Origin: Helicobacter sp. MIT 21-1697
GTDB taxonomy: Bacteria > Campylobacterota > Campylobacteria > Campylobacterales > Helicobacteraceae
Assembly (NCBI RefSeq): GCF_026241255.1
Contig: NZ_JAPHNC010000004.1
Coordinates: 124,001 to 188,000 of the forward strand
Direction of reading: 5' to 3'
DNA length: 64,000 nucleotides
Of the stretch, positions 52,888 through 62,084 are shown one piece after another. Position numbers and translations under genes: made by a program. Within the stretch, counting starts at the first letter, position 1, and the number at the start of each line of letters is the position of its first letter. A model generated the notes under the pieces. It had not been told where the DNA came from. It was given only the letters and a program-made list of their open reading frames with translations, and made no database searches.

Positions 52888-55626
52888 ATGAATACCTTAA
52901 GCGTAATTGATACTTTTGGATTTTTTTTTCGCAGCTTTTATGCCTTGCCACCATTAAAAAATAAAGAAGGATTCCCTACGGGATTGCTTGTGGGGTTTTG
53001 CAATTTGCTTCAATCCCTCTATAAAGACCCATCTTGCACTTATGTAGCATTTGCTCTTGAGGGTGGAGGCGAGAATAAAAGGCGACAGATTTATGATGCC
53101 TATAAGCGCAATCGCCAAAACCCACCTCAAGAATTGCTTATGCAGTTGCCCATTGCAATTGATTGGATTGAAAAAATGGGATTTTTAAATATAAGCATTG
53201 AGGGCTATGAGGCTGATGATGTGATTGCATCAATCAATAGAGTTGCAAATGCACAAAATATCGTTGTGCGCATTATTAGCCACGATAAAGATTTATATCA
53301 GCTCATTGATGAAAATACTTATATCTATGATCCTATCGGTAAAAAGGATATAAGAGAAGCCGAATGTTTGCATAAATATGGTGTGCGTCCTCAAAATTTT
53401 ATAGATTATCAAAGTCTTGTTGGAGATACCAGTGATAATATAGTGGGGATTAAGGGCATAGGGGCAAAAAGTGCGCAAAAGCTTATTGCACACTTTGGCA
53501 CTCTTGAATCTTTATATGAACGTGAAAGCGAGTTAGAAGAGGTTGTTACACCGCGTATTGCTCATCTTTTGCGCGAGGGAAAAGAAAATGCCTTTTTAAG
53601 CAAAAAACTTGTAACGCTTTATGATGATTTGCTTCAAAGCATTGATTTGAGCAAATGTCTTATGCCTCAAAGCAATCCTATGCTTAAAATCTTAGATGAG
53701 TTGAGAGAATATGATTTAAAAAATATTATTTCCAAAGTGCAATCTCCACACGAGCGCTATGCACAAAGAAAAAGTGCGCAAAAAGGTATAGGCTCACTCA
53801 ATGATGCGCCTGATGTGAAACAATATGCCTTATCTACGCAAAACTTTCACTTTAAAGCGCATTTGCTTGATAATGTTGCGGATTTAGAATCTGTGCTTGA
53901 TTCTATTCCTAGTAGCGCGAAAATAGGCTTTGACTGCGAAAGTGATAGTTTGAATATGCAAGAAGCACATTTGGTTGGATTCTCATTTTGTTTTGATGGA
54001 GAGAATGCTTATTATGTGCCTGTGGGGCATAGTTATTTGGGGGTAGGGAATCAATTAAGCCTTGAGCAAGCAAGGACAGCTCTAAAGCGCATTTTTGCAT
54101 ATCCGCTCATCGGGCATAATCTCAAGTTTGATTTAAGCCTGATTTTTCGCACTTTAGGGTTAGAACACACAGGAACAATTTATGATAGTATGATTTTAGG
54201 GTGGCTTTATGATAGCATTGCTCCCGTAGGGCTTGATAAGCAAATGCTCAAATGGTTTAATCACACAATGATTAGCTTTGATTCTGTGGTGGCAAAAGAT
54301 GAGAATTTCTCTCAAGTGAATATTGCCGCAGCCACGCAATATGCAGCAGAAGATGCTATCGCAACTTTTCGGCTTTATCATAGACTAGAAGAAGTGTTTT
54401 ATAAGCGCGAATTAAGCAGCATACTTGAACTTGCAAGCAGTCTTGAATATCCTTTTATCAAAGTGCTTCTTGCAATGGAGTGCGAGGGGATTAAAGTAGA
54501 TATTGCACTTTTAGAATCCCTCAAAGAAAAGGCAAGTGAGCATATTGCGCAGCTGAGTGCGCAGATTTTTGAGCTCTGTGGCGAGACTTTTAATTTAAAT
54601 TCACCTCAACAGCTTGCCCACATACTTTTTAACCGACTTGGACTAAAGGCAGGGCGCAGTGTCAAAGGTGGCTTAAGCACAGATGAGCGCACACTACTTG
54701 CCATTACTGATACTCACCCTGTGATTGCGCTGATTCTTGATTATCGCGAAGTCAATAAGCTTAAAAGCACTTATATTGAGCCATTGCTTCGTTTTGGCAG
54801 TGCAAATACTGAACACAGAATCTACACATCATTTCTCCAAAGTGGCACTGCCACAGGGCGGCTTAGCTCTAAATCTCCAAATCTCCAAAATATCCCTGTG
54901 CGGAGCGATGAGGGGCGAAAAATCCGCCAAGCCTTTATCAGCAAAGAGGGACATAGCCTCATTAGCATTGATTATTCACAAATTGAGTTGCGACTTTTGG
55001 CGCATTTTTGTAAGGATAGCTCACTTATTGAGGCTTTTATACAAGATAAAGATATTCATTTTGAGACAGCTGCGCGACTTTTTGGTGAAGAATGCGCAGC
55101 ACAAAAACGCGCCATTGCCAAATCTATTAATTTTGGACTTATCTATGGTATGGGAAGCAAGAAACTTGCCCAAACGCTGCAAATCTCGCTTAAAGAGGCA
55201 AAAAATTATATAGAGAGCTATTTTGCACTTTTCCCTACGATAAAGAATTTTTTAAATGCTCAAAAGGAATTTTTGCTTGAAAATGGATATTCGCAGACAT
55301 TGCTTGGACATCGGCGATATTTTGACTTCAAAAATGCTACGGATTTTATGAGAGCAAACTTTTTGCGCGAGGGGATAAACTCTATTTTTCAAGGCAGTGC
55401 GGCGGATTTGATTAAGCTTTCAATGTGTGAGATTCACAGACGCTATGAAAAAAGCGATTTTAAAATGCTTTTACAAGTGCATGATGAACTTATTTTTGAA
55501 GCTCCACAAGAAAAAGCGCACATTTATGCGCAAGAGGCAGCACAGATTATGAATCATATCTATACACTTGAAGTGCCACTTAAGTGTGGTATCTCCATAG
55601 GCAAAAATTGGGCAGAGCTCAAATAG
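52888..55626 (+). CDS. polA: DNA polymerase I
   Basis: 912 residues with all three domains. 5' nuclease (residues 1-285: YEADDVIAS, GDTSDNIVGIKGIGAKSAQKL). 3'-5' exonuclease (about 320-500) with an intact DCESD start (FDCESDSL), HNLKFDL and YAAEDA. Polymerase (about 530-912) with TGRLSSKSPNLQNIPVR, DYSQIELRLLAHF, KSINFGLIYGMG and VHDELIFEAP. Okazaki fragment processing and repair. A T9 run at codons 12-14 is noted. There is no strong ribosome site (AAAGTGAGTTGAG). Confidence 0.97.
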   Translation: MNTLSVIDTFGFFFRSFYALPPLKNKEGFPTGLLVGFCNLLQSLYKDPSCTYVAFALEGGGENKRRQIYDAYKRNRQNPPQELLMQLPIAIDWIEKMGFLNISIEGYEADDVIASINRVANAQNIVVRIISHDKDLYQLIDENTYIYDPIGKKDIREAECLHKYGVRPQNFIDYQSLVGDTSDNIVGIKGIGAKSAQKLIAHFGTLESLYERESELEEVVTPRIAHLLREGKENAFLSKKLVTLYDDLLQSIDLSKCLMPQSNPMLKILDELREYDLKNIISKVQSPHERYAQRKSAQKGIGSLNDAPDVKQYALSTQNFHFKAHLLDNVADLESVLDSIPSSAKIGFDCESDSLNMQEAHLVGFSFCFDGENAYYVPVGHSYLGVGNQLSLEQARTALKRIFAYPLIGHNLKFDLSLIFRTLGLEHTGTIYDSMILGWLYDSIAPVGLDKQMLKWFNHTMISFDSVVAKDENFSQVNIAAATQYAAEDAIATFRLYHRLEEVFYKRELSSILELASSLEYPFIKVLLAMECEGIKVDIALLESLKEKASEHIAQLSAQIFELCGETFNLNSPQQLAHILFNRLGLKAGRSVKGGLSTDERTLLAITDTHPVIALILDYREVNKLKSTYIEPLLRFGSANTEHRIYTSFLQSGTATGRLSSKSPNLQNIPVRSDEGRKIRQAFISKEGHSLISIDYSQIELRLLAHFCKDSSLIEAFIQDKDIHFETAARLFGEECAAQKRAIAKSINFGLIYGMGSKKLAQTLQISLKEAKNYIESYFALFPTIKNFLNAQKEFLLENGYSQTLLGHRRYFDFKNATDFMRANFLREGINSIFQGSAADLIKLSMCEIHRRYEKSDFKMLLQVHDELIFEAPQEKAHIYAQEAAQIMNHIYTLEVPLKCGISIGKNWAELK

Positions 55627-55753
55627 ATTCTCGTAAATCATCGTTAAAGGTGAAGTGAGTCTTAACCTTTAAGGATTCTATAAAGAAGTATGGAATATGA
55701 TACGCGAATATATGGGGGCAAATGGAGTTATTTGCTTGGAGTGGGAGGCATAA

Positions 55754-56059
55754 ATGACTCATATAGATAAAAAAATAGAGTGTTTGGGGACATCTTTTCG
55801 TTGCAATGAATTATATGAAATCAAACTCAAAAATGACAAGAGACAAGAGGTTGTTTTTAGGGTGATTCAGATTTCTTGCGATAGATTGGGCAATAAACTT
55901 ACTTATCTTGAGCCAAGAGCATATTTTACAAATGGACAATCTGTGTGTTTGCAGATGTTTTTAAGCTTTTGTGATTTAGATACTTTGCAAGTGTTTGATG
56001 AAAAAGAAAAGCAAAGACTCGCGCGATTAAAAGAACTCTCTGATATTGACATTAAGTGA
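55754..56059 (+). CDS. Hypothetical protein of 101 residues
   Basis: I do not recognise it. Soluble, no signal or membrane helix, five Cys scattered along it, with a beta-rich first part (LYEIKLKNDKRQEVVFRVIQIS) and a charged helical end (FDEKEKQRLARLKEL). Start behind GGGAGGCATAA. It lies between polA and a minus-strand XRE gene and overlaps the end of the latter by 33 bp. A hairpin (TTAAAGGT at 55644, ACCTTTAA at 55665) separates it from polA. Confidence 0.55.
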   Translation: MTHIDKKIECLGTSFRCNELYEIKLKNDKRQEVVFRVIQISCDRLGNKLTYLEPRAYFTNGQSVCLQMFLSFCDLDTLQVFDEKEKQRLARLKELSDIDIK

Positions 56060-56275
56060 TTTAGCTATTTTGTAGCAATACTCAAGGTTGAAGTGTTTGC
56101 CATAGCGATTGTTTTCGCAATTTGAATAAAAGGCTATGGATTTTATCCCAATATCAAGTGCAAGCTCAAGCTGCGATATACCACGCTCCTCACGCAAGAT
56201 TCTGATTTTAGACGATACGCGTTTGTAAAATTCCAAAACTTCCTCTTGCGTGGCGTTACTTAAATTTTCTTGCAT
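56027..56275 (-). CDS. XRE-family helix-turn-helix regulator
   Basis: 82 residues: a short acidic helix (QEEVLEFYKRVSSK), then a Cro/C1-type HTH from about residue 22 to 80 (KIRILREERGISQLELALDIGIKSIAFYSNCENNRYGKHFNLEYCYKIAKSLNVNIREFF). There is little beyond the HTH, so it is probably a simple dimeric repressor. A perfect 18-bp palindrome lies 8 bp before its start, between it and the divergent secreted-protein gene; autoregulation and control of that gene are likely. Confidence 0.8.
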   Translation of the reverse strand: MQENLSNATQEEVLEFYKRVSSKIRILREERGISQLELALDIGIKSIAFYSNCENNRYGKHFNLEYCYKIAKSLNVNIREFF

Positions 56276-56282
56276 TTTTTAC

Positions 56283-56300
56283 TTTATCCTATAGGATAAA
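56283..56300. promoter_or_regulatory. Operator-like perfect palindrome between XRE gene and secreted-protein gene
   Basis: TTTATCCTATAGGATAAA, perfect 18-bp dyad, 8 bp from the XRE start and 22 bp from the divergent gene's ATG. A further half-site, AGGATAA, follows at 56306-56312. Part of the XRE ribosome site (AGGATAAAG) lies within it, so bound protein or RNA structure could block expression of both genes. Confidence 0.65.
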
Positions 56301-56322
56301 TTTTGAGGATAAGGGATTGGTT

Positions 56323-56955
56323 ATGAAAAAAATGTTAATGGTAGCTTTTATAGTGATGAGTATGTATGGTGATGATGTTACGCAAAAATTGAAAGCTAAA
56401 GTAAATGATTTGAGTAATGTTTTAGCGGATATGAAAAGCAATAGAGAAGAGAATAATTTATATTTCTCCAAACACTCAGAAATAATAGATGCATACCTGC
56501 CGTATTTGAATTTAGCGCGACAAGAAGGTGATAGTTTTTCATTTGATGCCTTAGTGCAAGAGCGTGATATTAAACTTATTCCTATAAAAAAAGAAATGGA
56601 GAAATTGAATAAAGCACATGAAGTTTTATTGAAAGAATATGAAAAGATTCAAAAAGAACTTGGAGGAATAACTCTAGAATTTAGCAAAACACATACTGAT
56701 GTGGCGGTTAATAGATTTGTAAAAGCAGCAAAAGATAAGAAAAATATAGAAGATAAGAAATGCGAAAAAATGTATATTCCAAAATTAGAAAGCAATAAAT
56801 GTTCGCCAATGCAAAAACAAAAGTCTCAAATGTGCAAAAAGCTTGAAAGAGAGTTTCATAAATGCTTGCAAGAGGTGAATAAAAATATAGATAATGTGTA
56901 TAAAGAATATTATAAAGCCGAGGAGAATCTTTTAAAGAGTTTTGTATCAAATTAG
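56323..56955 (+). CDS. Secreted helical protein with four C-terminal cysteines
   Basis: About 210 residues. Short signal peptide (MKKMLMVAFIVMSMYG-DD), then an almost wholly helical, Lys/Glu-rich chain with coiled-coil character, and four Cys in the last third spaced C-x12-C-x10-C-x9-C, fit for disulfides in the periplasm. I do not recognise a family. ATG 56323 is behind AAGGGATTGGTT; TTG 56317 is less likely. Transcribed away from the XRE gene across the shared palindrome. Very high Lys content and AT-richness differ from neighbours and may mark acquired DNA. Confidence 0.6.
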   Translation: MKKMLMVAFIVMSMYGDDVTQKLKAKVNDLSNVLADMKSNREENNLYFSKHSEIIDAYLPYLNLARQEGDSFSFDALVQERDIKLIPIKKEMEKLNKAHEVLLKEYEKIQKELGGITLEFSKTHTDVAVNRFVKAAKDKKNIEDKKCEKMYIPKLESNKCSPMQKQKSQMCKKLEREFHKCLQEVNKNIDNVYKEYYKAEENLLKSFVSN

Positions 56956-57029
56956 ATTCAAGTATTAATTGCAGATTTCAACGAGTAAATTTATAGAATC
57001 TACACGATTGAGATAAAGGAGATTCGGAT

Positions 57030-58208
57030 TTACTCCAAATGCTCTCTCTTGCGGTAAATTAAAATCCCAAAGATTAAAAAGAGCGTGAAAGGCAGGATTT
57101 CACACATTGTTTGAAGCGCACTCCAAAAATCCACGCCATAGTTTGCTATCTGCACATAGAGCTTGAGATAATGGCTAATAGGCAAGATTGTGTGCCAAAA
57201 TGTCGCAAAACTCCCCATAGAATTAACAGGAAAGGTAAGCCCCGCAAAGGCGAAACTCGGAGCGCAATAAATCGCTGCCACAGCCAAAGCGCGTGTATGG
57301 TCAGAAAAAAGCGCATAGACAAACACACCTACCCCCGCATACGCAAAAAAAGTAAGCAATGCCCCGAGATAAAGTGTAAAGTAGCTCCCGCGACACTCAA
57401 ATCCAAGAGCGTGAAAAAACATCATCATCACAATCCACCAAAATGAGAAAATCCCCGCATATGCAAAAACTTTTGTGAGGATATACACATACGCGCTGAT
57501 TCCATCGGGCATTTGATTCTTTTTGCCCTTAACAAAGCCCACATCGCTCTCCTCACGCGCTAAAGAATTAATCACACAAAGAATAATAAGCATAATCCAC
57601 GAGCAGGGCAAAATCCCTGTGAGTAGAAATTGCGCGTAGCTATTGTTGATATTATAAAGCGGGGTGATTTGCATGAGAATCGGTGAGCTTTTTGCCAATG
57701 CAGCGTCAAGATTCTGTGTTTGAATGAGGTTTTTGCCAAGTTTTGCTCTGACATTGCTCGTGAGGATAAGCTGCTTAAACGCACCCTCAATGGATTTTGC
57801 CACAAGCACGAGCTGCGCATTGTAATAAATGGGGATTTGGGTAAGCACTCCCTTTTTTGCTCTACTTTCAAGTCCTTTGGGGAACACAACCACCGCGTAG
57901 ATTCTGACATTGCTTATATCCGCTTTTGCTTCTGTGAGGCTAGTGTAGGTTTTTGTAACACTCACAGCAGGGATTGCATCAAGGTTGAGTGCGAGTTCTT
58001 GGCTTAAGGGGCTTTTGTCCAAATCCACAATGCCAATGGGTGCGCCACGAACAAAGCTTTGAGAAAACACGCCCCATACAAAAAGCCCAAGCAGCAAAGG
58101 AGCAAGTGTGCAAAGAAAAAGTGAGAATCTATCTTGTAAAAAGCCATTGAATTCGCGTTTGAAAAAATGCACAAGGTGCGCTAAATAGGCTAATGCTTGA
58201 TATTTCAC
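57030..58208 (-). CDS. ABC-2 type transporter permease (YhhJ/YbhR-like)
   Basis: 392 residues. An N-terminal helix (about 28-48), a large extracytoplasmic loop (about 55-190, APIGIVDLDKSPLSQ and YYNAQLVLVAKSIEGAF as in the family) and five C-terminal helices with FAFAGLTFPVNSM and LPISHYLKLYV. Export permease that needs an ATPase; none is adjacent. The GTG start overlaps the flhB2 stop by 4 bp. Its natural partners may be the TolC and HlyD genes at 29.8-32.2 kb, which together form a single system in H. pylori (HP1487-HP1489). Confidence 0.85.
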   Translation of the reverse strand: MKYQALAYLAHLVHFFKREFNGFLQDRFSLFLCTLAPLLLGLFVWGVFSQSFVRGAPIGIVDLDKSPLSQELALNLDAIPAVSVTKTYTSLTEAKADISNVRIYAVVVFPKGLESRAKKGVLTQIPIYYNAQLVLVAKSIEGAFKQLILTSNVRAKLGKNLIQTQNLDAALAKSSPILMQITPLYNINNSYAQFLLTGILPCSWIMLIILCVINSLAREESDVGFVKGKKNQMPDGISAYVYILTKVFAYAGIFSFWWIVMMMFFHALGFECRGSYFTLYLGALLTFFAYAGVGVFVYALFSDHTRALAVAAIYCAPSFAFAGLTFPVNSMGSFATFWHTILPISHYLKLYVQIANYGVDFWSALQTMCEILPFTLFLIFGILIYRKREHLE

Positions 58209-58486
58209 TCCACAATGTCCTTGCTTAATTGCGCAGCCTTTTCACATTGTAAAAGCCATACAAAAACCTCCACCACAGCATTATACATCTGCGGTGGGAT
58301 ATGAGAATCAAGCGGGATTTGCAAAAGAGATTCTACAAGTAGCGCGTTAGCAAAAAGTGGCACATCAAATTCTTGCGCTTTGGCAATGATTTTGAGGGCA
58401 AGCTCGTTTTTGCCTTTTGCTACGACACGAGGTGCGCTATCATTTTGCGCATTATAGGCGAGGGCAACTGCTTTTTTATTTTTCAT
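58205..58486 (-). CDS. flhB2: FlhB C-terminal-domain homologue (FlhB2)
   Basis: 93 residues matching only the cytoplasmic C-terminal domain of the flagellar export protein FlhB: KKAVALAYN, APRVVAKGKNELALKIIAKAQEFDVPLFANALLVESLL, then a helical end. The NPTH autocleavage motif is absent. It corresponds to H. pylori HP1575. Lies 4 bp after ribE, as in H. pylori. Start at ATG 58486; the longer frame overlaps ribE and is rejected. In Campylobacter such a paralogue can partly replace the FlhB C-domain. Confidence 0.85.
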   Translation of the reverse strand: MKNKKAVALAYNAQNDSAPRVVAKGKNELALKIIAKAQEFDVPLFANALLVESLLQIPLDSHIPPQMYNAVVEVFVWLLQCEKAAQLSKDIVE

Positions 58487-58490
58487 CTTT

Positions 58491-59129
58491 TTAATACCCA
58501 AGTGAGAGCGTATCAATATCGCGCCAAGAAAGAGGTGTATTGAAGTTATGCGTAGTGCCAAAAATAGACTTGAGTGTGCTTAATACGCTACGCGTGATAA
58601 TATCTGTTTCAATATTGAGCTTTCTACCTACTTCAAATTGCCCAAAAAGCGTGTTTTGCAAGGTATGGGGAATAAGGGTGAGTTTAAAGGCTTTGTCATT
58701 GCACTCTATTGCTGTGAGGCTTATGCCCTCCACACATACAGAGCCTTTGGGGATAATGAGTGAGAGAATCTGCGGGGAAGATTCTATCCAAAAATCGCTT
58801 GAATCCACGTGGTGTTCAATACGACTAATGCGCCCTATCCCATCAATATGCCCTTGCACAATGTGCCCATCGAATCTATCGCCCACTTGCAAGGCTGGTT
58901 CTAAATGCACAAATGCACCTTGTGTGTAGTTTTCAAGCGCAATACTTTGTTGTGTGTGTTGGCTTAACTCCATTGCTATGCCATTTTCAAAAAGTCTCAT
59001 AGCAGTGAGACACGCGCCATTAATGGCAATAGAATCTCCAAGTTGTGCTTTATAAGGTGTGATAATCTCAAGAGTATTATGTGCAAAACTCTTTACTTGG
59101 GCAATTTGGCGAACTAATCCACTAAACAT
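58491..59129 (-). CDS. ribE: Riboflavin synthase, alpha chain
   Basis: Last step of riboflavin synthesis. Two tandem lumazine-binding barrels: MFSGLVRQIAQVKSF...GDSIAINGACLTA in the first and HFDGHIVQGHIDGIGRI-like segment with GSVCVEGISLTAI in the second. 212 residues. The first barrel lacks nothing essential. Minus strand, followed by flhB2 and the ABC permease; divergent from tatD across an 80-bp AT-rich gap. Confidence 0.94.
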   Translation of the reverse strand: MFSGLVRQIAQVKSFAHNTLEIITPYKAQLGDSIAINGACLTAMRLFENGIAMELSQHTQQSIALENYTQGAFVHLEPALQVGDRFDGHIVQGHIDGIGRISRIEHHVDSSDFWIESSPQILSLIIPKGSVCVEGISLTAIECNDKAFKLTLIPHTLQNTLFGQFEVGRKLNIETDIITRSVLSTLKSIFGTTHNFNTPLSWRDIDTLSLGY

Positions 59130-59194
59130 TAAAAATTCCTTAGTTTGTTAAAGATAATTATGTTAGAATCGTGGCTTTATTCTAGCACAATTAG

Positions 59195-59200
59195 TATAAT
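59195..59200 (+). promoter_or_regulatory. Promoter of the tatD-lpt run
   Basis: CACAATTAGTATAAT: perfect -10 hexamer. The expected start of transcription near 59207 leaves a normal leader before ATG 59239 but almost none before GTG 59218, which helps decide the tatD start. Confidence 0.5.
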
Positions 59201-59238
59201 TTTAAGGATTTTTGGGCGTGAGTGCAAATTTGAGATAT

Positions 59239-60006
59239 ATGATAGATACACATTGTCATTTAGATAGTCAAAGCTTTGCAAATGATTTGGAGCAAGTCAT
59301 TGCGCGGGCATTTGAGCAAAATGTCGCTAAAATCATCATTCCGGGCGCAGATATACGCACTTTGCCTCTTGCGCAGAGCATTGCCCATACATATGAAAAT
59401 GTATATTTTGCTGCAGGAGTGCATCCTAATGAGATTGATAATTTTGATATAGCTGTGCTTGAAGAATATGCAAAAGATGAAAAGTGCATTGCTATTGGGG
59501 AATGTGGGCTGGATTATCATTATCTACCCCAAGATTCGCATACAAAAGAACAGCTCAAAGCACAACAAAAACAATGCTTTATTGCACAAATTGAACTCGC
59601 CTTGAAACTACAAAAGCCCCTTATCGTGCATATTAGAGAGGCAAGTACAGATAGTTTTGCAATTTTGGATTCATATAAAGAGGCGCGTGGGGTATTACAC
59701 TGCTATAATGCAGATAGAATCTTGCTTGAATTGAGTGAGCGGTTTTATTATGGAATTGGTGGCGTTTGCACCTTTAAAAATGCTCGGCGACTTATTGAGG
59801 TGCTTCCGCTTATACCAAAGGAACGCATTGTGCTTGAAACTGATGCACCTTATCTCACACCTCACCCATATAGGGGGACACGCAATGAGCCGCATTATAT
59901 TCCATTGATTATGCGTCAAATTGCTCAAGTGCTTGATATGAGTGAAGAGCAAGTGATAGATACAAGCACGCGCAATGCTATTACGCTTTTTAAAGAGATT
60001 CAATAA
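59239..60006 (+). CDS. tatD: TatD-family metal-dependent deoxyribonuclease
   Basis: 255 residues, TIM barrel. The metal ligands are visible: MIDTHCHLD at the start, GECGLDYH (Glu), VHIREA, LHCYNAD and LETDAPYLTP. 3'-5' exonuclease or quality-control nuclease by homology. ATG 59239 matches the usual family start and fits the promoter; GTG 59218 behind AAGGATTTTTGGGC is the alternative. First of a run tatD-mltD-rlpA as in H. pylori HP1573-HP1571. Confidence 0.93.
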   Translation: MIDTHCHLDSQSFANDLEQVIARAFEQNVAKIIIPGADIRTLPLAQSIAHTYENVYFAAGVHPNEIDNFDIAVLEEYAKDEKCIAIGECGLDYHYLPQDSHTKEQLKAQQKQCFIAQIELALKLQKPLIVHIREASTDSFAILDSYKEARGVLHCYNADRILLELSERFYYGIGGVCTFKNARRLIEVLPLIPKERIVLETDAPYLTPHPYRGTRNEPHYIPLIMRQIAQVLDMSEEQVIDTSTRNAITLFKEIQ

Positions 60007-60023
60007 AAGAGGAAGGAATATCA

Positions 60024-61151
60024 ATGAAAAATGCAAAGCACCATATATGCTTGATGATTTTTGCTTTATTTTGCGCAGTCAATGTGTCATTGAGCAATGA
60101 AAATGGTTTTTATACAATGACATATAATAAAAATACGAATAATGTGCTTAATTCATTTGGAGTGCATACAGCTTTTATTGTAACAATTGCAGATGATGCA
60201 AGAGCGCAGAAAATCCAAGAGAAATGGAAATATTTTGTGCAACGTTTTGAGCATAGTTATGAATTTATCCCCACACTTAAAAATATGATGGCAAAAGAGC
60301 AGATTCCCCAAGAGTTTTTATTTTTAGCTATGGCAGAATCCGAATTTGCCCCAAGTGCAAAAAGTTCCAAAAAAGCCATAGGTATTTGGCAGATTATGCC
60401 CGCGACAGGCAAAAGTTTAGGATTAGAGATTAATTCATATATTGATGAACGTAGAGACCCCATTAAAAGCACAGAGGCAGCAATAAAATATCTTAAATAT
60501 CTCTATGACGCGACAGGTGAATGGTATTTGGCAGCAATGGCATATAATTGTGGGCTTGGGCGCTTAAAACGAGGCATTGAAGAAGCAGGAGGCGATAAAC
60601 GCATTGAAACATTGCTTGATGAGGAGGCTCAATATATTCCAGCTGAAACGCGCAATTATATTCGCACGATTTTGGCTATGAGCTTACTTTTTAATGATGT
60701 AGATTTTTTGAAAGCTCAAAATGCTGATTATTTGCTCAATCGTGGAGCGACTGATAGTATCGCAAGTGTGAGCATTAAGGGTGGGACTTCATTGAGCGCG
60801 ATTGCAAAAAGTGCGAAGATTCCATTAAGTGAATTGCAAAAATATAATCGCCATTTTACGCGCTCTTTACTTCCGCAGGGGAATAAGCGCTATAATGTCT
60901 ATATTCCTTATGATAAACTGCGCACCTTTAAAAGGTATTTTAATGAAAAAAGTTATCCTCAAGAAGCTACATTTATCACTCATATCGTGCAAAAAGGCGA
61001 GAATTTAGGTGCTATTGCAAGAAGTTATAAAATCTCACTTCGTCAATTGCAAGAAGCAAATAATATCAAAGGTTCGCATATCGCAATTAATCAAAAGCTT
61101 ATAATTCCTGTGCTCAAGGGTAAATCTACGGCGATTGCTGATAATAGATAG
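60024..61151 (+). CDS. mltD: Membrane-bound lytic murein transglycosylase D-like, with LysM domains
   Basis: 375 residues. Signal sequence (about 1-28), a GH23 lytic transglycosylase domain (about 95-215) with catalytic Glu in LAMAESEFAPSAKSSKKAIGIWQIMPATG and AAMAYNCGLGRL, then two LysM peptidoglycan-binding repeats (about 248-290, GGTSLSAIAKSAKIPLSEL; 320-365, KGENLGAIARSYKISLRQL). Cleaves glycan strands in the periplasm. Ribosome site AGAGGAAGGAATATCA. rlpA follows by 14 bp. Confidence 0.93.
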   Translation: MKNAKHHICLMIFALFCAVNVSLSNENGFYTMTYNKNTNNVLNSFGVHTAFIVTIADDARAQKIQEKWKYFVQRFEHSYEFIPTLKNMMAKEQIPQEFLFLAMAESEFAPSAKSSKKAIGIWQIMPATGKSLGLEINSYIDERRDPIKSTEAAIKYLKYLYDATGEWYLAAMAYNCGLGRLKRGIEEAGGDKRIETLLDEEAQYIPAETRNYIRTILAMSLLFNDVDFLKAQNADYLLNRGATDSIASVSIKGGTSLSAIAKSAKIPLSELQKYNRHFTRSLLPQGNKRYNVYIPYDKLRTFKRYFNEKSYPQEATFITHIVQKGENLGAIARSYKISLRQLQEANNIKGSHIAINQKLIIPVLKGKSTAIADNR

Positions 61152-61165
61152 GTAAAGGAGCATCA

Positions 61166-62062
61166 ATGAAAAGTCTAACAAAAATACAAATTATTATAAG
61201 TTTGAGTGTATTGTGTGGGCTATTTTGGGGTTGTTTAGGAAAAGATGCACAATGGAGTGAGAGTGGAGTAAAGGCAAAGGGTTTTAATGAAAGTTTTGAT
61301 GATTTAGATGCTTTTAATCAAGGCATTACGCCCAATATTGGTGGCAATTCTATGCGAGAATCACCTGCCATACAAGAGGCTACTATGCGTCCTTATCAAG
61401 TTGCAGGCAAATGGTATTATCCTGAAAAAGTGAGCCTCGGAGATAAATTTGATGGCTATGCAAGTTGGTATGGTCCTGATTTTCACGCTAAAAAAACTTC
61501 TAATGGTGAAACTTATAATATGTATGCCCATACTGCGGCACATAAGACTTTTCCGATGAACACGGTTGTCAAAGTGCTCAATGTTGAAAATGGTAAAAGC
61601 ACCATTGTGCGCATTAATGATAGGGGTCCATTTGTGGAAGGACGCATTATTGATTTGAGCAATGCTGCTGCACACGATATTGATATGGTAAAGGTTGGCA
61701 CAGCAAAGGTGCGACTAGAAGTAATTGGATTTGGTGGTGTTATCAATAAAGACGCTAAAGTGCAGAATGTGGAGAGTGAAGATGTCTTAAGCAACGAGTT
61801 TAAAGTTGCCAACACTCCAAAGTCAGTAAGTGGTGGGGATTTTGCTATTCAGGTGGGAGCATTTAGGCGGTATGAGGGCGCACAAATTACCCAAGAGCGA
61901 TATTCGCATACGCCTCCTTATCAGAGTGTGATAAAAGAATTTGAACTTAATGGTGCGCCTATTTATCGTGTATTTTTGCGAGGATTCCAAAGCGAGCAAG
62001 AAGCGCGTGATTTCTTAAAAAAGAATACGCAGATTCAAGGAGGATTTTTTATCCGCGACTAA
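61166..62062 (+). CDS. rlpA: RlpA-family septal lytic transglycosylase with SPOR domain
   Basis: 298 residues. Lipoprotein signal ending LFWGC (about residue 23), a double-psi beta-barrel domain (about 90-190) with GYASWYGPDFHAKKTSNGE, the catalytic Asp in IVRINDRGPF and GRIIDLS, and a C-terminal SPOR domain (about 222-298, FAIQVGAFRRYEGAQ) that binds denuded glycan at the septum. Cooperates with amidases in daughter-cell separation. In the same run as mltD. Confidence 0.93.
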   Translation: MKSLTKIQIIISLSVLCGLFWGCLGKDAQWSESGVKAKGFNESFDDLDAFNQGITPNIGGNSMRESPAIQEATMRPYQVAGKWYYPEKVSLGDKFDGYASWYGPDFHAKKTSNGETYNMYAHTAAHKTFPMNTVVKVLNVENGKSTIVRINDRGPFVEGRIIDLSNAAAHDIDMVKVGTAKVRLEVIGFGGVINKDAKVQNVESEDVLSNEFKVANTPKSVSGGDFAIQVGAFRRYEGAQITQERYSHTPPYQSVIKEFELNGAPIYRVFLRGFQSEQEARDFLKKNTQIQGGFFIRD

Positions 62063-62084
62063 AGAAAGACTAAAGGAGTGAGGT

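Noticed and set aside
52921-52929. T9 run in codons 12-14 of polA as a phase-variation tract
   Set aside because: The frame is intact, T runs of 8-9 are common at this base composition, and switching off polymerase I would be costly; no sign of variation can be seen in one sequence.
54737-55213. 158-codon open frame within the polymerase domain of polA
   Set aside because: Out-of-frame shadow of conserved polymerase motifs; no start signal.
55690-55770. 26-codon ORF overlapping the start of the 101-residue gene
   Set aside because: Poor ribosome site and no recognisable feature; overlapping frames of this size occur by chance.
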